Shown: positions 1-10,000 of the stretch, piece after piece
How positions within the stretch are numbered: position 1 is the first letter of the stretch
Layout of the letters: each line of letters opens with the position of its first letter
NCBI RefSeq assembly: GCF_910586915.1
Contig: NZ_CAJULN010000020.1
Span: 1 to 52,204 of the forward strand
DNA length: 52,204 nt
Reading direction: 5' to 3'
Source: an uncultured Bacteroides sp.
Lineage (GTDB): Bacteria; Bacteroidota; Bacteroidia; Bacteroidales; Bacteroidaceae
Notes under the pieces: generated by a model
The model's input: the letters and a program-made list of their open reading frames with translations, nothing else
What the model was told of the DNA's origin: nothing
Databases searched by the model: none
Position numbers and translations under genes: made by a program

Positions 1-1
1 G

Positions 2-1084
2 TTTTTTTGTCCGATAGTAAAACAAATGTCAGAACAAGTCTTGACTATTACATATCATCAAATGGTCGAGAACGAACATTTGGTACCCGACACTTATCTC
101 TCTGATGACAAGACAATGGAGACACATTTGGATTGTCAGCAACTCCTGAGCCAACTTAGAGGTACTGTCAATCAAAAACGCGAGTCAATCGACAAACTTA
201 AAGATATAGTGGTTAGTTTCAATCGCAACTTCAAGCCTCAAAATACTTTCCGTTTCAACACGATGCCTGTGACGGACAATGATTATCTGCAAATTGCCGT
301 TGATTTGCAGGAGTTCATGGACAATAACAAAATCGATGAGTTCCGCCGACGTACCAGCGAGCATTATAAAGACATTTTGGGACGTATCTCAACCGAAATT
401 GGTTCGCTGATGAAACGTAGATCGGATGTGGACGGAGTGATACTTGACATCAATCGTGATTTTGTAGAAAAGAACTTTGCTGGAGTCATCAAGAGCATTG
501 AGCTAAGAGCGAATGAATCCTCAGACAAGCTCATGCAACTGCTTATATCCATTCATGATTATACCGTAGAAAATGCGCTCTCTATCGGTGAACTTAATCT
601 TTTCTCAAGCAATAATCGGGATGAAGTGAACCTCAAGGTCGTGGATTATCTGAAGAGTTTATCTCATCAGTTGCAGAACGAACCGAATCGTTCATCTGTA
701 TCATTGAGTGACGCATTCCGCTTACAATTTCGAGTAAAGGAAAACGATAACGACACGAACTGGGTCGAGCGTATTAATAATGTAGGGTCAGATGGTACGG
801 ACATTCTTGTGAAGGCAATGGTCAATATCATGCTCATCAACGTCTTTAAGAAAAAGGCAGCCCGAAAGAGTGGTGATTTCATTGTACATTGCATGATGGA
901 TGAGATAGGACGCTTGCATCCTAACAATATCAAAGGTATTCTCCAATTTGCCAATTCACGCAATATCTATCTCATCAATAGTTCCCCCACATCCTATAAT
1001 CCTTACGACTATCGTTATACCTATCTTCTGAGTAAGTATGGAGTGAAGACGAGAGTGGAAAAATTATTGAAACGAATAAAATAG
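2..1084 (+). CDS. SMC-like ATPase, C-terminal part (Wadjet JetC-like, DUF3584-like), cut by window edge
   Basis: The frame is open to the left edge, so this is the C-terminal part of a longer protein; the first ATG (26) is internal. Visible: a long charged, coiled-coil-like stretch (about residues 30-180 counted from that ATG), then a signature-like GSDGTDILVKA and a Walker B-like CMMDEIGRLHPNN followed by ANSRNIYLINSSP. That arrangement is the C-terminal ATPase half of SMC/SbcC-type proteins. The next gene, 11 nt downstream on the same strand, is JetD-like, so this is probably the JetC/MksB-type ATPase of a Wadjet-like plasmid- and phage-restricting complex. The JetA and JetB equivalents should lie to the left. 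The family name DUF3584 is from memory; the SMC-type ATPase call is firmer. Confidence 0.65.
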   Translation, partial: FFCPIVKQMSEQVLTITYHQMVENEHLVPDTYLSDDKTMETHLDCQQLLSQLRGTVNQKRESIDKLKDIVVSFNRNFKPQNTFRFNTMPVTDNDYLQIAVDLQEFMDNNKIDEFRRRTSEHYKDILGRISTEIGSLMKRRSDVDGVILDINRDFVEKNFAGVIKSIELRANESSDKLMQLLISIHDYTVENALSIGELNLFSSNNRDEVNLKVVDYLKSLSHQLQNEPNRSSVSLSDAFRLQFRVKENDNDTNWVERINNVGSDGTDILVKAMVNIMLINVFKKKAARKSGDFIVHCMMDEIGRLHPNNIKGILQFANSRNIYLINSSPTSYNPYDYRYTYLLSKYGVKTRVEKLLKRIK

Positions 1085-1095
1085 TCGGATACAAT

Positions 1096-1947
1096 ATGGC
1101 AATAAGTGCGTCTATACAAGCATTGATAGCAGGTGAACAAGTCACAGGTTCAAAACTAAGCAGTAAGTTACGGGATGAACTATTGACCGAGGGTATGCTA
1201 TTAGTTACCTCCCACGGCTCAAGAAAATCATATCGTGCCCGTGATACTGAAGCTTTAAAAAGATTTCTGATCGATAAGGATGAAAACTATCGCATTCTCG
1301 AAGTAAATATCTCAGATTCACGCGCTTCTATGGCGACAGAAACAGGTAACTCCAAACTTGTTATGGTTCGTTCCTGCCCAGGATTCCCTGTAAACAGCTA
1401 TGAGCCTATTGGGTGTAGGCTTAACGGAGAACCTTTTATGGTAAACCCACAAAAAGGGAGTTTTGTTTTTGTCGCAGAATGGGAGACGTTCACAATACCT
1501 AAAGACGTAGTAGTGATAGGTATCGAGAATATGGAAAATTTCAGAATGATTCGCAATCAAAGAGTATTTTTCGAAAAATATCTTCAAGCGCATAAGCTTC
1601 CGAAAAAAGCACTCTTTGTGTCCCGCTACCCACAATCAACAGATCTTAGAAGATGGCTATGTACTATTCCCAATCATTATCTTCATTTCGGTGATTTTGA
1701 TTTAGCAGGTATTGGCATATTTCTCTTTGAATTTCAACAATATTTAGGAGCGGAACGTTTTTCATTTCTAATTCCTTCCGATATTGACTCTCGTTTGAAG
1801 TCCGGTTCCGGAAAAAGATACGATGAACAGTATTGTCGTTTTAAGGACATTAAGTCAGATGAGAGTGATTTGCAGCAGTTGATAGATCGTATCCATCATG
1901 AACGAAAAGGTTATGACCAAGAAGGATATATTATGTTTGAATATTGA
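1096..1947 (+). CDS. JetD-like TOPRIM protein of a Wadjet-like system (DUF2220/DUF7281-like)
   Basis: 283 aa. The N-terminal ~70 residues look like a winged helix. The C-terminal half carries a TOPRIM-like signature: a glutamate in VVVIGIENMENFRMI (about residue 140) and the acidic pair in LHFGDFDLAGIGIF (about residue 200), matching the E...DxD layout of JetD, the topoisomerase-VI-A-like nuclease subunit of Wadjet. Family knowledge: JetD cleaves closed circular DNA after loop extrusion by the SMC subunits. It follows the ATPase gene by 11 nt, so the two are co-transcribed. It converges on the minus-strand cargo operon. It is shorter than classical JetD (~380 aa), so it may belong to a divergent Bacteroidota branch. 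Confidence 0.6.
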   Translation: MAISASIQALIAGEQVTGSKLSSKLRDELLTEGMLLVTSHGSRKSYRARDTEALKRFLIDKDENYRILEVNISDSRASMATETGNSKLVMVRSCPGFPVNSYEPIGCRLNGEPFMVNPQKGSFVFVAEWETFTIPKDVVVIGIENMENFRMIRNQRVFFEKYLQAHKLPKKALFVSRYPQSTDLRRWLCTIPNHYLHFGDFDLAGIGIFLFEFQQYLGAERFSFLIPSDIDSRLKSGSGKRYDEQYCRFKDIKSDESDLQQLIDRIHHERKGYDQEGYIMFEY

Positions 1948-2099
1948 TATTGCTCCCTCATCTTTTATTCGTTTTAAAAAGTGTAATAAGTCAGATTTAT
2001 TCGCTTGAAAAAATGTAATTGCTTCCGTTGTCCACTATGGAAAATATTTGTATGCCCTAATAGGAACACTTATATTCAGGTAACAACTATTATATTCTA

Positions 2100-2139
2100 T
2101 CGGGTATAATTCTGTCTATTGCATCATTATTATACCCGA
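2100..2139. terminator. 11-bp perfect inverted repeat between converging genes
   Basis: TCGGGTATAAT (2100-2110) and ATTATACCCGA (2129-2139) are exact inverted copies with an 18-nt loop. They lie between the end of the JetD-like gene (1947) and the end of the phosphoesterase gene (2151). There is no clear T-tract on either side, so the terminator role is inferred from position only. The remaining bases from 1948 to 2150 are AT-rich and hold nothing else I can identify. Confidence 0.4.
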
Positions 2140-2150
2140 AATGGTATAAA

Positions 2151-2957
2151 TCAATATATTTGACAGAATTCCATAATATCGAGCATCTGATATAGTATTC
2201 CATCAATAGCAGAATGCCAACTTTGATGAAAATGCCCATAATACCAATGATTTATCGGATGATTGTTGGTTTTGAGATGGTTTAGAAGCATATCCATCGT
2301 TTTTCGTTCAAATTGTATATCCTCAATTAATGAAGGATCGTTCTCAGCCCATTGGTTAAGATTGCTTTTTGAGAATAGTTCGCAATATGAAGGTGCGGTA
2401 TGTGTGACAACTGTATCAATCAAGAAGTTTGCACGGATGGTATTCAGCTTATCAGAATCGTAAATAGGAGCTTTGTTCTGCCAATATAAATTGCGAGAAA
2501 TATCATTTTCTTGCGGTTCATTTGAATGAACACGGTATTTGCGTTTATCCCATTCATTTATGCGATAGATACGGTCAATAGAGATAGCTCCACCAACACA
2601 AAGGATGGTATGATTACAGGCTTGTAGAATAGTATAATCTGGAATAGCGATGAAGCGTTCGAAGTTGAACATTGCTCCATCGAAATAAGCTGGATTATCA
2701 TGATTACCTCGCACAAACACAATCCAATTGTTGGCTTGGTTCATTCGCTTGACATTTCGTCTAACCATCTGTTCATAGTACTCTTTCTTTTCGAAGCCAA
2801 AGCCACAATCCCCGGCTACAATTAGCAAGGTGTCCGTAAGCTGATATTGGATGCAGAGTTTGAACACCAACTGATTAAAGTCTCCATGAATATCACCAGA
2901 GACAATAATTGTCTTAGCTTCGGGAAAAGATAGTGAGAATATGCCGTTATGGTTCAT
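2151..2957 (-). CDS. Calcineurin-like metallophosphoesterase
   Basis: 268 aa. All metal-binding blocks of the family are present in order: GDIHG (about residue 22), GDCGFGF (about 48), GNHD (about 80), a histidine in VVTHTAP (about 190) and GHFH (about 246). This is a dinuclear metal phosphoesterase; the substrate cannot be told from sequence (phosphoprotein, nucleotide or nucleic acid are all possible). It is the last gene of a long minus-strand cargo run, 34 nt after the broken DinD/RhuM gene. No signal peptide is seen, so it is cytoplasmic. It is intact, unlike its two upstream neighbours. Confidence 0.8.
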   Translation of the reverse strand: MNHNGIFSLSFPEAKTIIVSGDIHGDFNQLVFKLCIQYQLTDTLLIVAGDCGFGFEKKEYYEQMVRRNVKRMNQANNWIVFVRGNHDNPAYFDGAMFNFERFIAIPDYTILQACNHTILCVGGAISIDRIYRINEWDKRKYRVHSNEPQENDISRNLYWQNKAPIYDSDKLNTIRANFLIDTVVTHTAPSYCELFSKSNLNQWAENDPSLIEDIQFERKTMDMLLNHLKTNNHPINHWYYGHFHQSWHSAIDGILYQMLDIMEFCQIY

Positions 2958-2991
2958 CTTATGTTCCTGTTAATAGTGTTTATAGATAGAA

Positions 2992-4382
2992 TTAATCTTT
3001 ACCAAACAACCCTTTCTCTTTCCACCTCTTGAGTTCCTTATCAAAATCTGAAAGAAACTCATTATCTTGAATCAAGCGAAATTTATCATATTCAGCGTAT
3101 GCCTTTTCTTTCGCTTGTTCGGCGGAAATGGTGTCAGCCTCATTATATTTATCATACTCATATAGAGTCAAGAAATCATCCAATTGCTTTTTCCAATCTG
3201 CCATTGTGGAAATGATTTGCCGTTCGGCACGAAGTTCAGCCAAATCAAGGAAAGCGGTTGAAAGACGATTGAAAGCAGAAACTTCTTTGTCTGATAGGTA
3301 ATTCTGGACGATAATTGTATCCGACTTTTGAACTCTACCGTCAGGAGCGTTTTTCCACGTGGTAAGTCCCATGTGGGGCATTTGGGCATCTGCTCTTGAA
3401 TAGATGATTTCGGTAGCCGTTTGATGTGAAGTAGCCCAATGCATCATATCTTGCACCATTTTGAAGAATTGTAGGGTGGTCTCTGCCTTAGGGTCATAAT
3501 CGGCACTACATTCGGCATAGATATCGGTGATTTTCTGATAATACCGACGTTCTGAAGCTCGTATCTCTCGGATACGTTCTAATAGGTCGTCAAAATAATC
3601 TTTGCCAAAATGTTTGCCCTGTTTCAAGCGTTCATCATTCAATACAAATCCTTTTATGCTCATTTCTTTTAGAACCGATGTAGCCCACATCCGAAATTGG
3701 CCCGCTTGATAACTGCCCACACGATAACCAACGGCAAAAACCGCATCCAAATTATAGAACAATGTATCATCGTTTTTGCCATCATGGGCAGTTGTTCGAA
3801 TTTTTCGAATAACTGAGTTCTCGTTCAATTCACCGCTTTTGAATATATCTTTCAGATGATTGTTAATCGTATTCGTTTCGACACCAAACAAATCAGCCAT
3901 TCGCTTTTGCGACATCCAAAATGTTTCACTATTAAAGATGACCTCTATACGACTTTCTCCTTGTTTCGTCTTATATAGCAATATCTTGGATGATAGACTA
4001 TTGTCGATTAATTCAGGAGTTGATATTTCTTGTTTGAAATATTCTCTTGCCATTTGCACTTGCGGCTTCTTGCTATCGGCATTTTCCGCAATCATCAAAC
4101 AAGCGATTCGTGATAGATGTATATTCTCCACCTTACGAAAGGAACCGGAAGCCTGTTTTACCATTTCAATCGTAGGGTTAAAATGCCCGGTAGTATTACA
4201 ACCTTTCTTATTGGCTATGGCGATAGCTCTGTTTAGGATACGATTGAATTTTTGATATGTACACTATAGCCTAGTGCAGTGCACAGCTCACGAGAAGTCC
4301 AGTACTCTAAACCTTTTGCGTCTCGCTTTTTAATTCGCTCAAAGTCGGATTGAATAGGGGATGTGTTGTTCTCGTCTATCAT
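2992..4382 (-). pseudogene. Frameshifted DinD-like/RhuM fusion
   Basis: The C-terminal frame (2992-4164) gives 390 aa with the RhuM domain (FWMSQKRMADLFGVETNTI, FYNLDAVFAVGYRVGS, FRMWATSVL). Reading upstream of its first ATG, the same frame continues with YQKFNRILNRAIAIANKKG, the DinD-type N-terminal domain. The true start appears to be the ATG at 4382 (MIDENNTSPIQSDFERIKK...LEYWTSRELCTALGYSV), but that frame hits TAA soon after a shift near 4258-4263. One added or two removed bases there would rejoin the halves into about 463 aa. The 4382 ATG overlaps the stop of the preceding Fic reading frame (TAATG), which supports translational coupling. DinD and RhuM domains occur in SOS-induced or island proteins whose function is poorly known. 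A 390-aa internal product could still be made. Confidence 0.75.
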
Positions 4383-5485
4383 TATTTCAGATTGTTTGAA
4401 TTATACACCGCCAATCCTTTAATCGTCAACATATATTTCTGACGAGGATGACGGGGCTTGTCTGGGTAGAGCATAGAAACAAATCCCTCTTTTATGGCTG
4501 GATTGAGTGAGTATTCCATAAAATTCTCACGGTTCTTTAATCCTACGGAAGCCATCATCTCTTTAACTGATAATCTATTGTTTGCAATAGCCTTTATTAA
4601 GCGGCTGATATTCTCATTATCTATTTGTAAGGGATTGTCTGAGCTTGTCGGGGTAGAGATAGCGATATCTTCGGGTGCATTAACCACCATGAAACGATTC
4701 CTCAATTCATTGTTTTCTCCTATCAAAAGGTTGCGGAAGAATCGTTCCAAGTAGACAGAATCTCTTTTGATGCCCTTTTGTTGTTTTGATAATTAGCTCT
4801 AACTAAAGCATTACGGAAATACCAAGAATGATTGGCGAAAAGGTTATTCTCAACATTGAATCCCATTGAGCGTAAATACTGGATGGTGAACACTGCTGTA
4901 GTTCGGGTATTGCCTTCTCCAAACGGATGAATCTGCCACAACCCGGATACGAATTGGGTAATATGACTTACTATTTGGTTTATATCCAATTCCGTATAAT
5001 CAAAAGCCTTTTCTTGTTCAAGGTCATATTCTATGGCTCTACGGATGTCGGGAGCAGACACATAGAACACCGTATCGCCACGAAGCACCCATTCTTTTTG
5101 GGTGATATTGTAATCTCTGATTTGTCCGGCAAACTTGAATACTCCATCAAATATCCGCCGATGAATGGCGGTCAATCCAGCTACGGTAAAGGCAAACGAA
5201 CGCTCATTCAATAGCTTGGTTATATTGGCAGAAACTTTATCGGCTTCCTCTGTTTCATTATCCTTTTCAGTACGAATGTCTTTTGAATCGTAGTAACTCT
5301 TGATAAGTTGTTGTACTTCATCAATGGTTATGTCTCCCTCAATATGCTTGCGAGCAGTTTCAATAAGATAATTTGAGGGCTTCAAGCCATCTACTGCTTG
5401 AAGTCCTATTGCTGTTTGCCACGCATAGCCTTTTTCACGCTTTTGCGGCTTGCCTTGTTGGGATGTATTCGTCGAAGTTAATCAT
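4382..5485 (-). pseudogene. Fic-family AMPylase gene broken by two frameshifts
   Basis: Three frames together make one Fic protein of the usual ~340-370 aa. The start ATG at 5485 gives MINFDEYIPTRQAAK and stops (TGA at 5437-5435). A second frame continues QKREKGYAWQTAIGLQAVDG and carries the Fic core, with HPFGEGNTRTT, to about 4775. The third continues SVYLERFFRNLLIGENNEL through a winged-helix-like tail to 4382. The first break lies at CCGCAAAA (5448-5441); one more copy of this 8-bp unit would restore the frame. The second lies at a run of A near 4775-4780, where one extra A would restore it. Fic proteins transfer AMP to target proteins. The gene is inactive as sequenced unless slippage corrects it. 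Confidence 0.8.
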
Positions 5486-5528
5486 TGAATATGTCTGAAT
5501 TAATCCGCTTCTATTATATTGGTTGATG

Positions 5529-5810
5529 TTAAATAATTCTCAGTATACCTATAAGATAATCCAAACATATCCCAATTTTTTGGTAAGGTTTTAATTGTGG
5601 ATTAATTGACATAATTACACTAAGATAATTCAATAAGATTGCAGGATTATAATCTTTGGTTGTTATTTCCAAAACTTGTTGAGAATATTTTAGCCATACA
5701 CCATACAAGTCCTCTGAAAGATTATAATCTTTCATCTGTTTTAATCCGTCATCAATCAATTCACGAATATATTTGCGGGTTAATTCTTGATTTCTATTAT
5801 AATTATTCAT
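5529..5810 (-). CDS. Unknown small protein (93 aa)
   Basis: I do not recognise this protein. It is 93 aa, starts MNNYNRNQELTRKYIREL, and appears all-helical, with a hydrophobic C-terminal third. It overlaps the end of the upstream membrane-protein gene by 8 nt, which suggests the two are translated together and may act as a pair. It lies between the GIY-YIG gene and the broken Fic gene in the accessory tail of the type I restriction operon. The overlap and the operon position are the main support that it is real. Confidence 0.55.
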   Translation of the reverse strand: MNNYNRNQELTRKYIRELIDDGLKQMKDYNLSEDLYGVWLKYSQQVLEITTKDYNPAILLNYLSVIMSINPQLKPYQKIGICLDYLIGILRII

Positions 5811-6201
5811 TTGTATGTTCTTTTTGAATGTCTTTTAATTGCTTTTCTAATTCGGTCGGATCTAGAGTATCACTTTGCTTAATAACATCGTCTCTTAAGA
5901 GTTTGATTTTATGTGTTATTTCATCTTGTTTAGCTTGTTCTTTATTAAGCTTAAAACCGTATCCTTCTATACTATTGATAAGAGGCATTATTAATAACAA
6001 TAACCATAAAATTAATATTAAACTATTTCCGTCAAATTTGCAAATAAAGCATTGATTCACAAGTGTATCAAAGTTTTTGAACACATATATTGATGAGATA
6101 ATTAACAATATTATGTACCATCCTTTTTTTACCCACTGCAGTTCACAGTTCACTCTACTTGTATCACATAGGAAGTTGTGAATTTTAGAAAATATCTTCA
6201 T
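5803..6201 (-). CDS. Unknown small membrane protein with coiled-coil tail (132 aa)
   Basis: Two hydrophobic segments are visible: WYIILLIISSIYVF (about residues 28-41) and LILILWLLLLIMPLI (about 61-75). A charged, heptad-like C-terminal tail follows, with KLNKEQAKQDEITHKIKLL (about 84-102). The layout (two membrane passes and a cytoplasmic coiled coil) resembles membrane effectors in defence islands, but I cannot assign a family. It starts 5 nt downstream of the GIY-YIG gene stop and overlaps the next gene by 8 nt, so it belongs to the same operon. Function unknown. Confidence 0.6.
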   Translation of the reverse strand: MKIFSKIHNFLCDTSRVNCELQWVKKGWYIILLIISSIYVFKNFDTLVNQCFICKFDGNSLILILWLLLLIMPLINSIEGYGFKLNKEQAKQDEITHKIKLLRDDVIKQSDTLDPTELEKQLKDIQKEHTNE

Positions 6202-6206
6202 CTCTT

Positions 6207-7034
6207 TTATTCTAATTGTTTTCTATAAACAGAATCTAGAGTATTTCCATCTTTGTCTTTCCATACCAACCAGCCGTTATTGCTGCTACCAATACAGAAA
6301 TCTGCGGCAGTACTGGGGCTTGAAAAAGTTTTATCCGATGTTAATACCAATATTCCGTTCTCGTTGGAAGTGTAATCTTGAAGCATCTTTTCTCGTTTTT
6401 CTTTCCAGTTGAAAGACGGAACCATTGTTTTGGCAACAATACTCCCTTTTAGGACTGTAAAGCCATCGGAACTGTAGAAGCCCTTTGCATTGCACCCTCT
6501 ACCTTTGGTGTAGAATAGATGTTCCTCTTTGGGTTGTGATACTTCAAAGATATTGCAACCGATAAATGATGCCAGAAATTTCACATCTTCAAAAAATTCA
6601 TCCATTGAATCTTGTTGATGCTCTGGTAGATTCGGTGCTTTAGGGATTTGTTTATTATCGCTTAAAACAAAAGCGTTTGCTTTCTTGGCTTCAGCTATCG
6701 CTTTATGTTCTAGGTATTGCACATCAACTTTAGTCATATCGGCATCTTTCGACACGAATATAAGTGCTTTTTGCCAAAACACCTTCTTGCTGTCGTGGTC
6801 TTTCACACGCTCTTTAAAATTTTCCGTTTCACCAATGTATGCCTGCGGCTTAGTTGATTCATCTTCGCCCAGTAATATATAAAATGCAGGTTTCTGCAAC
6901 TTCTCTTGAGTATTCAGATAAGAGAGGTTAGAACGTGGCACGACAAACATCTGGCAAATCTTATTGCTGATGAATGCATATTGAGTTCCTTTCGGGTCTC
7001 CGTCTATGAGATATGTTGTTACTGTCTTCCCCAT
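6207..7034 (-). CDS. GIY-YIG nuclease-family protein with DUF4357
   Basis: 275 aa. The N-terminal half has a GIY-YIG-type fold pattern: FYILLGEDE...PQAYIGETENFKERVKDHD (about residues 52-80), then WQKALIFVS and a conserved YLEHKAI glutamate region (about 108). The C-terminal end has the DUF4357 pattern FSSPSTAADFCIGSSNNGW (about 236-254). Proteins with this pair commonly sit beside type I restriction operons; their exact role is not settled. It follows hsdR by 31 nt on the same strand. It probably acts on DNA as a divalent-metal nuclease, or it may only bind DNA. Confidence 0.8.
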   Translation of the reverse strand: MGKTVTTYLIDGDPKGTQYAFISNKICQMFVVPRSNLSYLNTQEKLQKPAFYILLGEDESTKPQAYIGETENFKERVKDHDSKKVFWQKALIFVSKDADMTKVDVQYLEHKAIAEAKKANAFVLSDNKQIPKAPNLPEHQQDSMDEFFEDVKFLASFIGCNIFEVSQPKEEHLFYTKGRGCNAKGFYSSDGFTVLKGSIVAKTMVPSFNWKEKREKMLQDYTSNENGILVLTSDKTFSSPSTAADFCIGSSNNGWLVWKDKDGNTLDSVYRKQLE

Positions 7035-7065
7035 AATTATCTTCTGTTTTCTATTGTTCTTTTAT

Positions 7066-10000
7066 TTACGCCGCAATCACCCTACTGATTAGTTTTACAT
7101 AATCAATAAGTGCTTTAGGGCTATCACGGAAGATAGCTGTGAACTTATTGAAAGGTGGTTGCTGCAATACAACAGTGGCAATATCCCCATTTTCACATAC
7201 ATAACGAATGAGTGTACGCAGATACTCCTCTTGCATACGAGTCAGTTCCGCACCATGAATCAATGCACGATATTTTTCCAATGCTATATCCTGCTCCACG
7301 CCAATGATGGAACGGATGAAAGCTGCCACATTATGCTGGTATGGCTTGGTTCTTGTTTGTGCCTCAAACTCTTCTTTTGAACCCAACTCTTCCCAGAAAA
7401 TCTGTTCCAATCGGGCGATGTCTTGTTCGGAAAGCGGGTCAAGGTGGTATATCTTCTGCAATGTATCGTCATCCGACAAATGTTCTTTGAGATAATCCTC
7501 CACCCGGCGGCGATAGGTGCGGATAGGGGTTACATTGACTCCCGAATTATCCTCTTCAAACGTGTCTGTCACATTGATGGTAAACGTTTGTCCTACCGTA
7601 CCGCCATCCAAGTATTGGATGAGTTCACGAAGCTCTTTCCTGATACGTTCGAGTGAACCCAAACTTTTGGATTCCCAGAAGTGGGGAGACAGCACTTCGT
7701 CCAGTACATCCATCTTTGCCATTACCTGCGGAATGGATGCTTTCTTTTCTTTGAGATAAGCGGCTATGTCCATTATCTTCCGCTCTGAGGAGGTTGAATT
7801 GACTGTTTCGTCCACCAAGGCAAGTTGAGATTTGAGCACAAGTGCATCAAGTTTCAATGCAGACGTATCGGTAGTGGCGTTTTTAAGCAATGGTGAAATA
7901 TTGCTTTTCATAGCCATTGCATCGCCAAGCGTCAAACAGGTCATGGCTTCCGGATTGGCGTATGTTTCAACGGCTCTCAGTTGCAGGCGCACATCTATCC
8001 GGTTTCTGTTCAAGGCGGCAATTTGTTGGTGCAGAATGTCGGCAAGGTCGTTGTGAAAAGCCTTTGCCTCCTCGTTGCTTTGATACTTGCCGTCTTGCAA
8101 GGCGAATTTGATGTCCGTACGCAGATTAAATATCAAACTGACGATGGATTGCGACTTTGTAGGTCGGGCACCTTCGGGATGCATCTCGAAATACTCAAAG
8201 TTCCGGTAAAAGTCGAATATCAAGAACTCTTTTTTGTGTTGTCCTTCGCCAAACAGGTTTTCGCACAAGCGTGTACCTCTACCTATCATTTGCCAGAATT
8301 TTATCTTGGAATGGATGGGCTTGAAGAAAACCAAATTCACAATCTCAGGCACATCAATACCTGTGTCGAGCATATCTACCGATACGGCAATCTGAGGTTG
8401 TTTGCTTACATCTGCAAACTTATCAAGCAGGTCAGACGAATACTTCTCGTAGTTATCGATGACCCTGCAGAAGTCCGGTCCCAAGTCGGGATAGAGTACT
8501 GCAAACCGTTCGGCAATAAACACGGCGTGCTTGTGGTTGTAGGCAAAGATGATGGTTTTACCTATCAGGGTATTGTCTTTCACCCGGATGCCGTCGTTCA
8601 TCAGCCTATTCAGCACATGGTCAACGGTATCTTGGTTGAAAATGTATTTGAATATCTCCGTTGCGTTAATGGTGCGGCTGTACGGGTCATCTGGTTCTAA
8701 TCCAGCTTTCATTTTCTCATACTCGAAAATCTCTTCCAACTGTTTCCGTTCTCCCGGGGTAAGTTGGTCGGGATTAATACCTTCGGTCAGAATTTTCGAG
8801 TTGTCTTTAATCGCTTTGAATGGGTTGAGATAGCCATCGGCAACGGCTTCATCGTATTCGTAGCTGTCAGTCGGTTCGCCTTGCTCCATACCGAACAGGT
8901 CGTATGTCGAACGGTCTACTTCATCGCGCGGAGTGGCTGTCAATCCTAAGAGGAGTCCATCGAAATACTCAAAGATAGCCCCGTATTTGCCAAACACACT
9001 ACGGTGGGCTTCGTCGATGATAATGAGGTCGAACCTGCCTAACGAGAACGTCTTGGTATCTTTATCTAAATGCCCAATCATGGTCTGATAGGTGGCGAAG
9101 AGGATGCGTGCCGACAGGTCCACATCGCTATCGCGCAAGGAACTGACCGTCATGTTAGGCAACAACTTGGTATAATTCTTTTTTGCCTGATTGACCAGTT
9201 CGATGCGGTCGGCAAGAAACAGCACATTCTTTACCCAGTTGTTTCGCACCAACACATCCACAAGCGAAATGCTGACACGTGTCTTTCCCGTACCGGTAGC
9301 CATAACCAACAAGGCACGGCGGTGTTTGTCGTTGTAGTGCTTGCAGACCGATTCAATCACCCGCTTCTGGTAGTTGCGATTGGTTATCTTGTCCGAAATT
9401 TGCAAATCGGTAATATCGCCTCGACTACGCTGCGCAATCATACGGCGCAACTCGTCAATGGTATGGAACCCCATCACCTTGCGCGATGGATAGCCGATTC
9501 CGTCTATCACGTGGGTCTCAAACCCATTGGTATAGTAGATGACCGGGCGAGGACAAGCATAGCGTGATGCTAGACAATCGGCATACAGTTCGGCTTGATG
9601 ACGACCGACTGCCGCATCCACACTGGTACGTTTGGCTTCCACTACAGCCAGCGGTATTCCATCGGCATCGAACAGGACATAGTCTGCATAACCCACACCG
9701 CCCTCATTCGGCATACCTTGCACCCCTATCTCTATTCCGGCTTGGCGAGGGATGATTTCTCCCCCCTGTTCGTTTACCGTCCAGCCTGCTTCATGCAGCA
9801 ACAAGTCGATATACAACTTTCGGGTTTCCGCTTCCGAGAGGTCGTTTACCACAGGCTGTGCTTCCACCGTTGTGGGCTGTGCATCCGAACTCTCTTCTAC
9901 TGCTTGTGCAACACTGTCGGCTGCTTGTGTGGTAACGGTTTGTGTCTGGTCTGTTTGAGGAACAATAGCAAGAGTGTTCGGTTGCGAGGTTGATTGAAGA

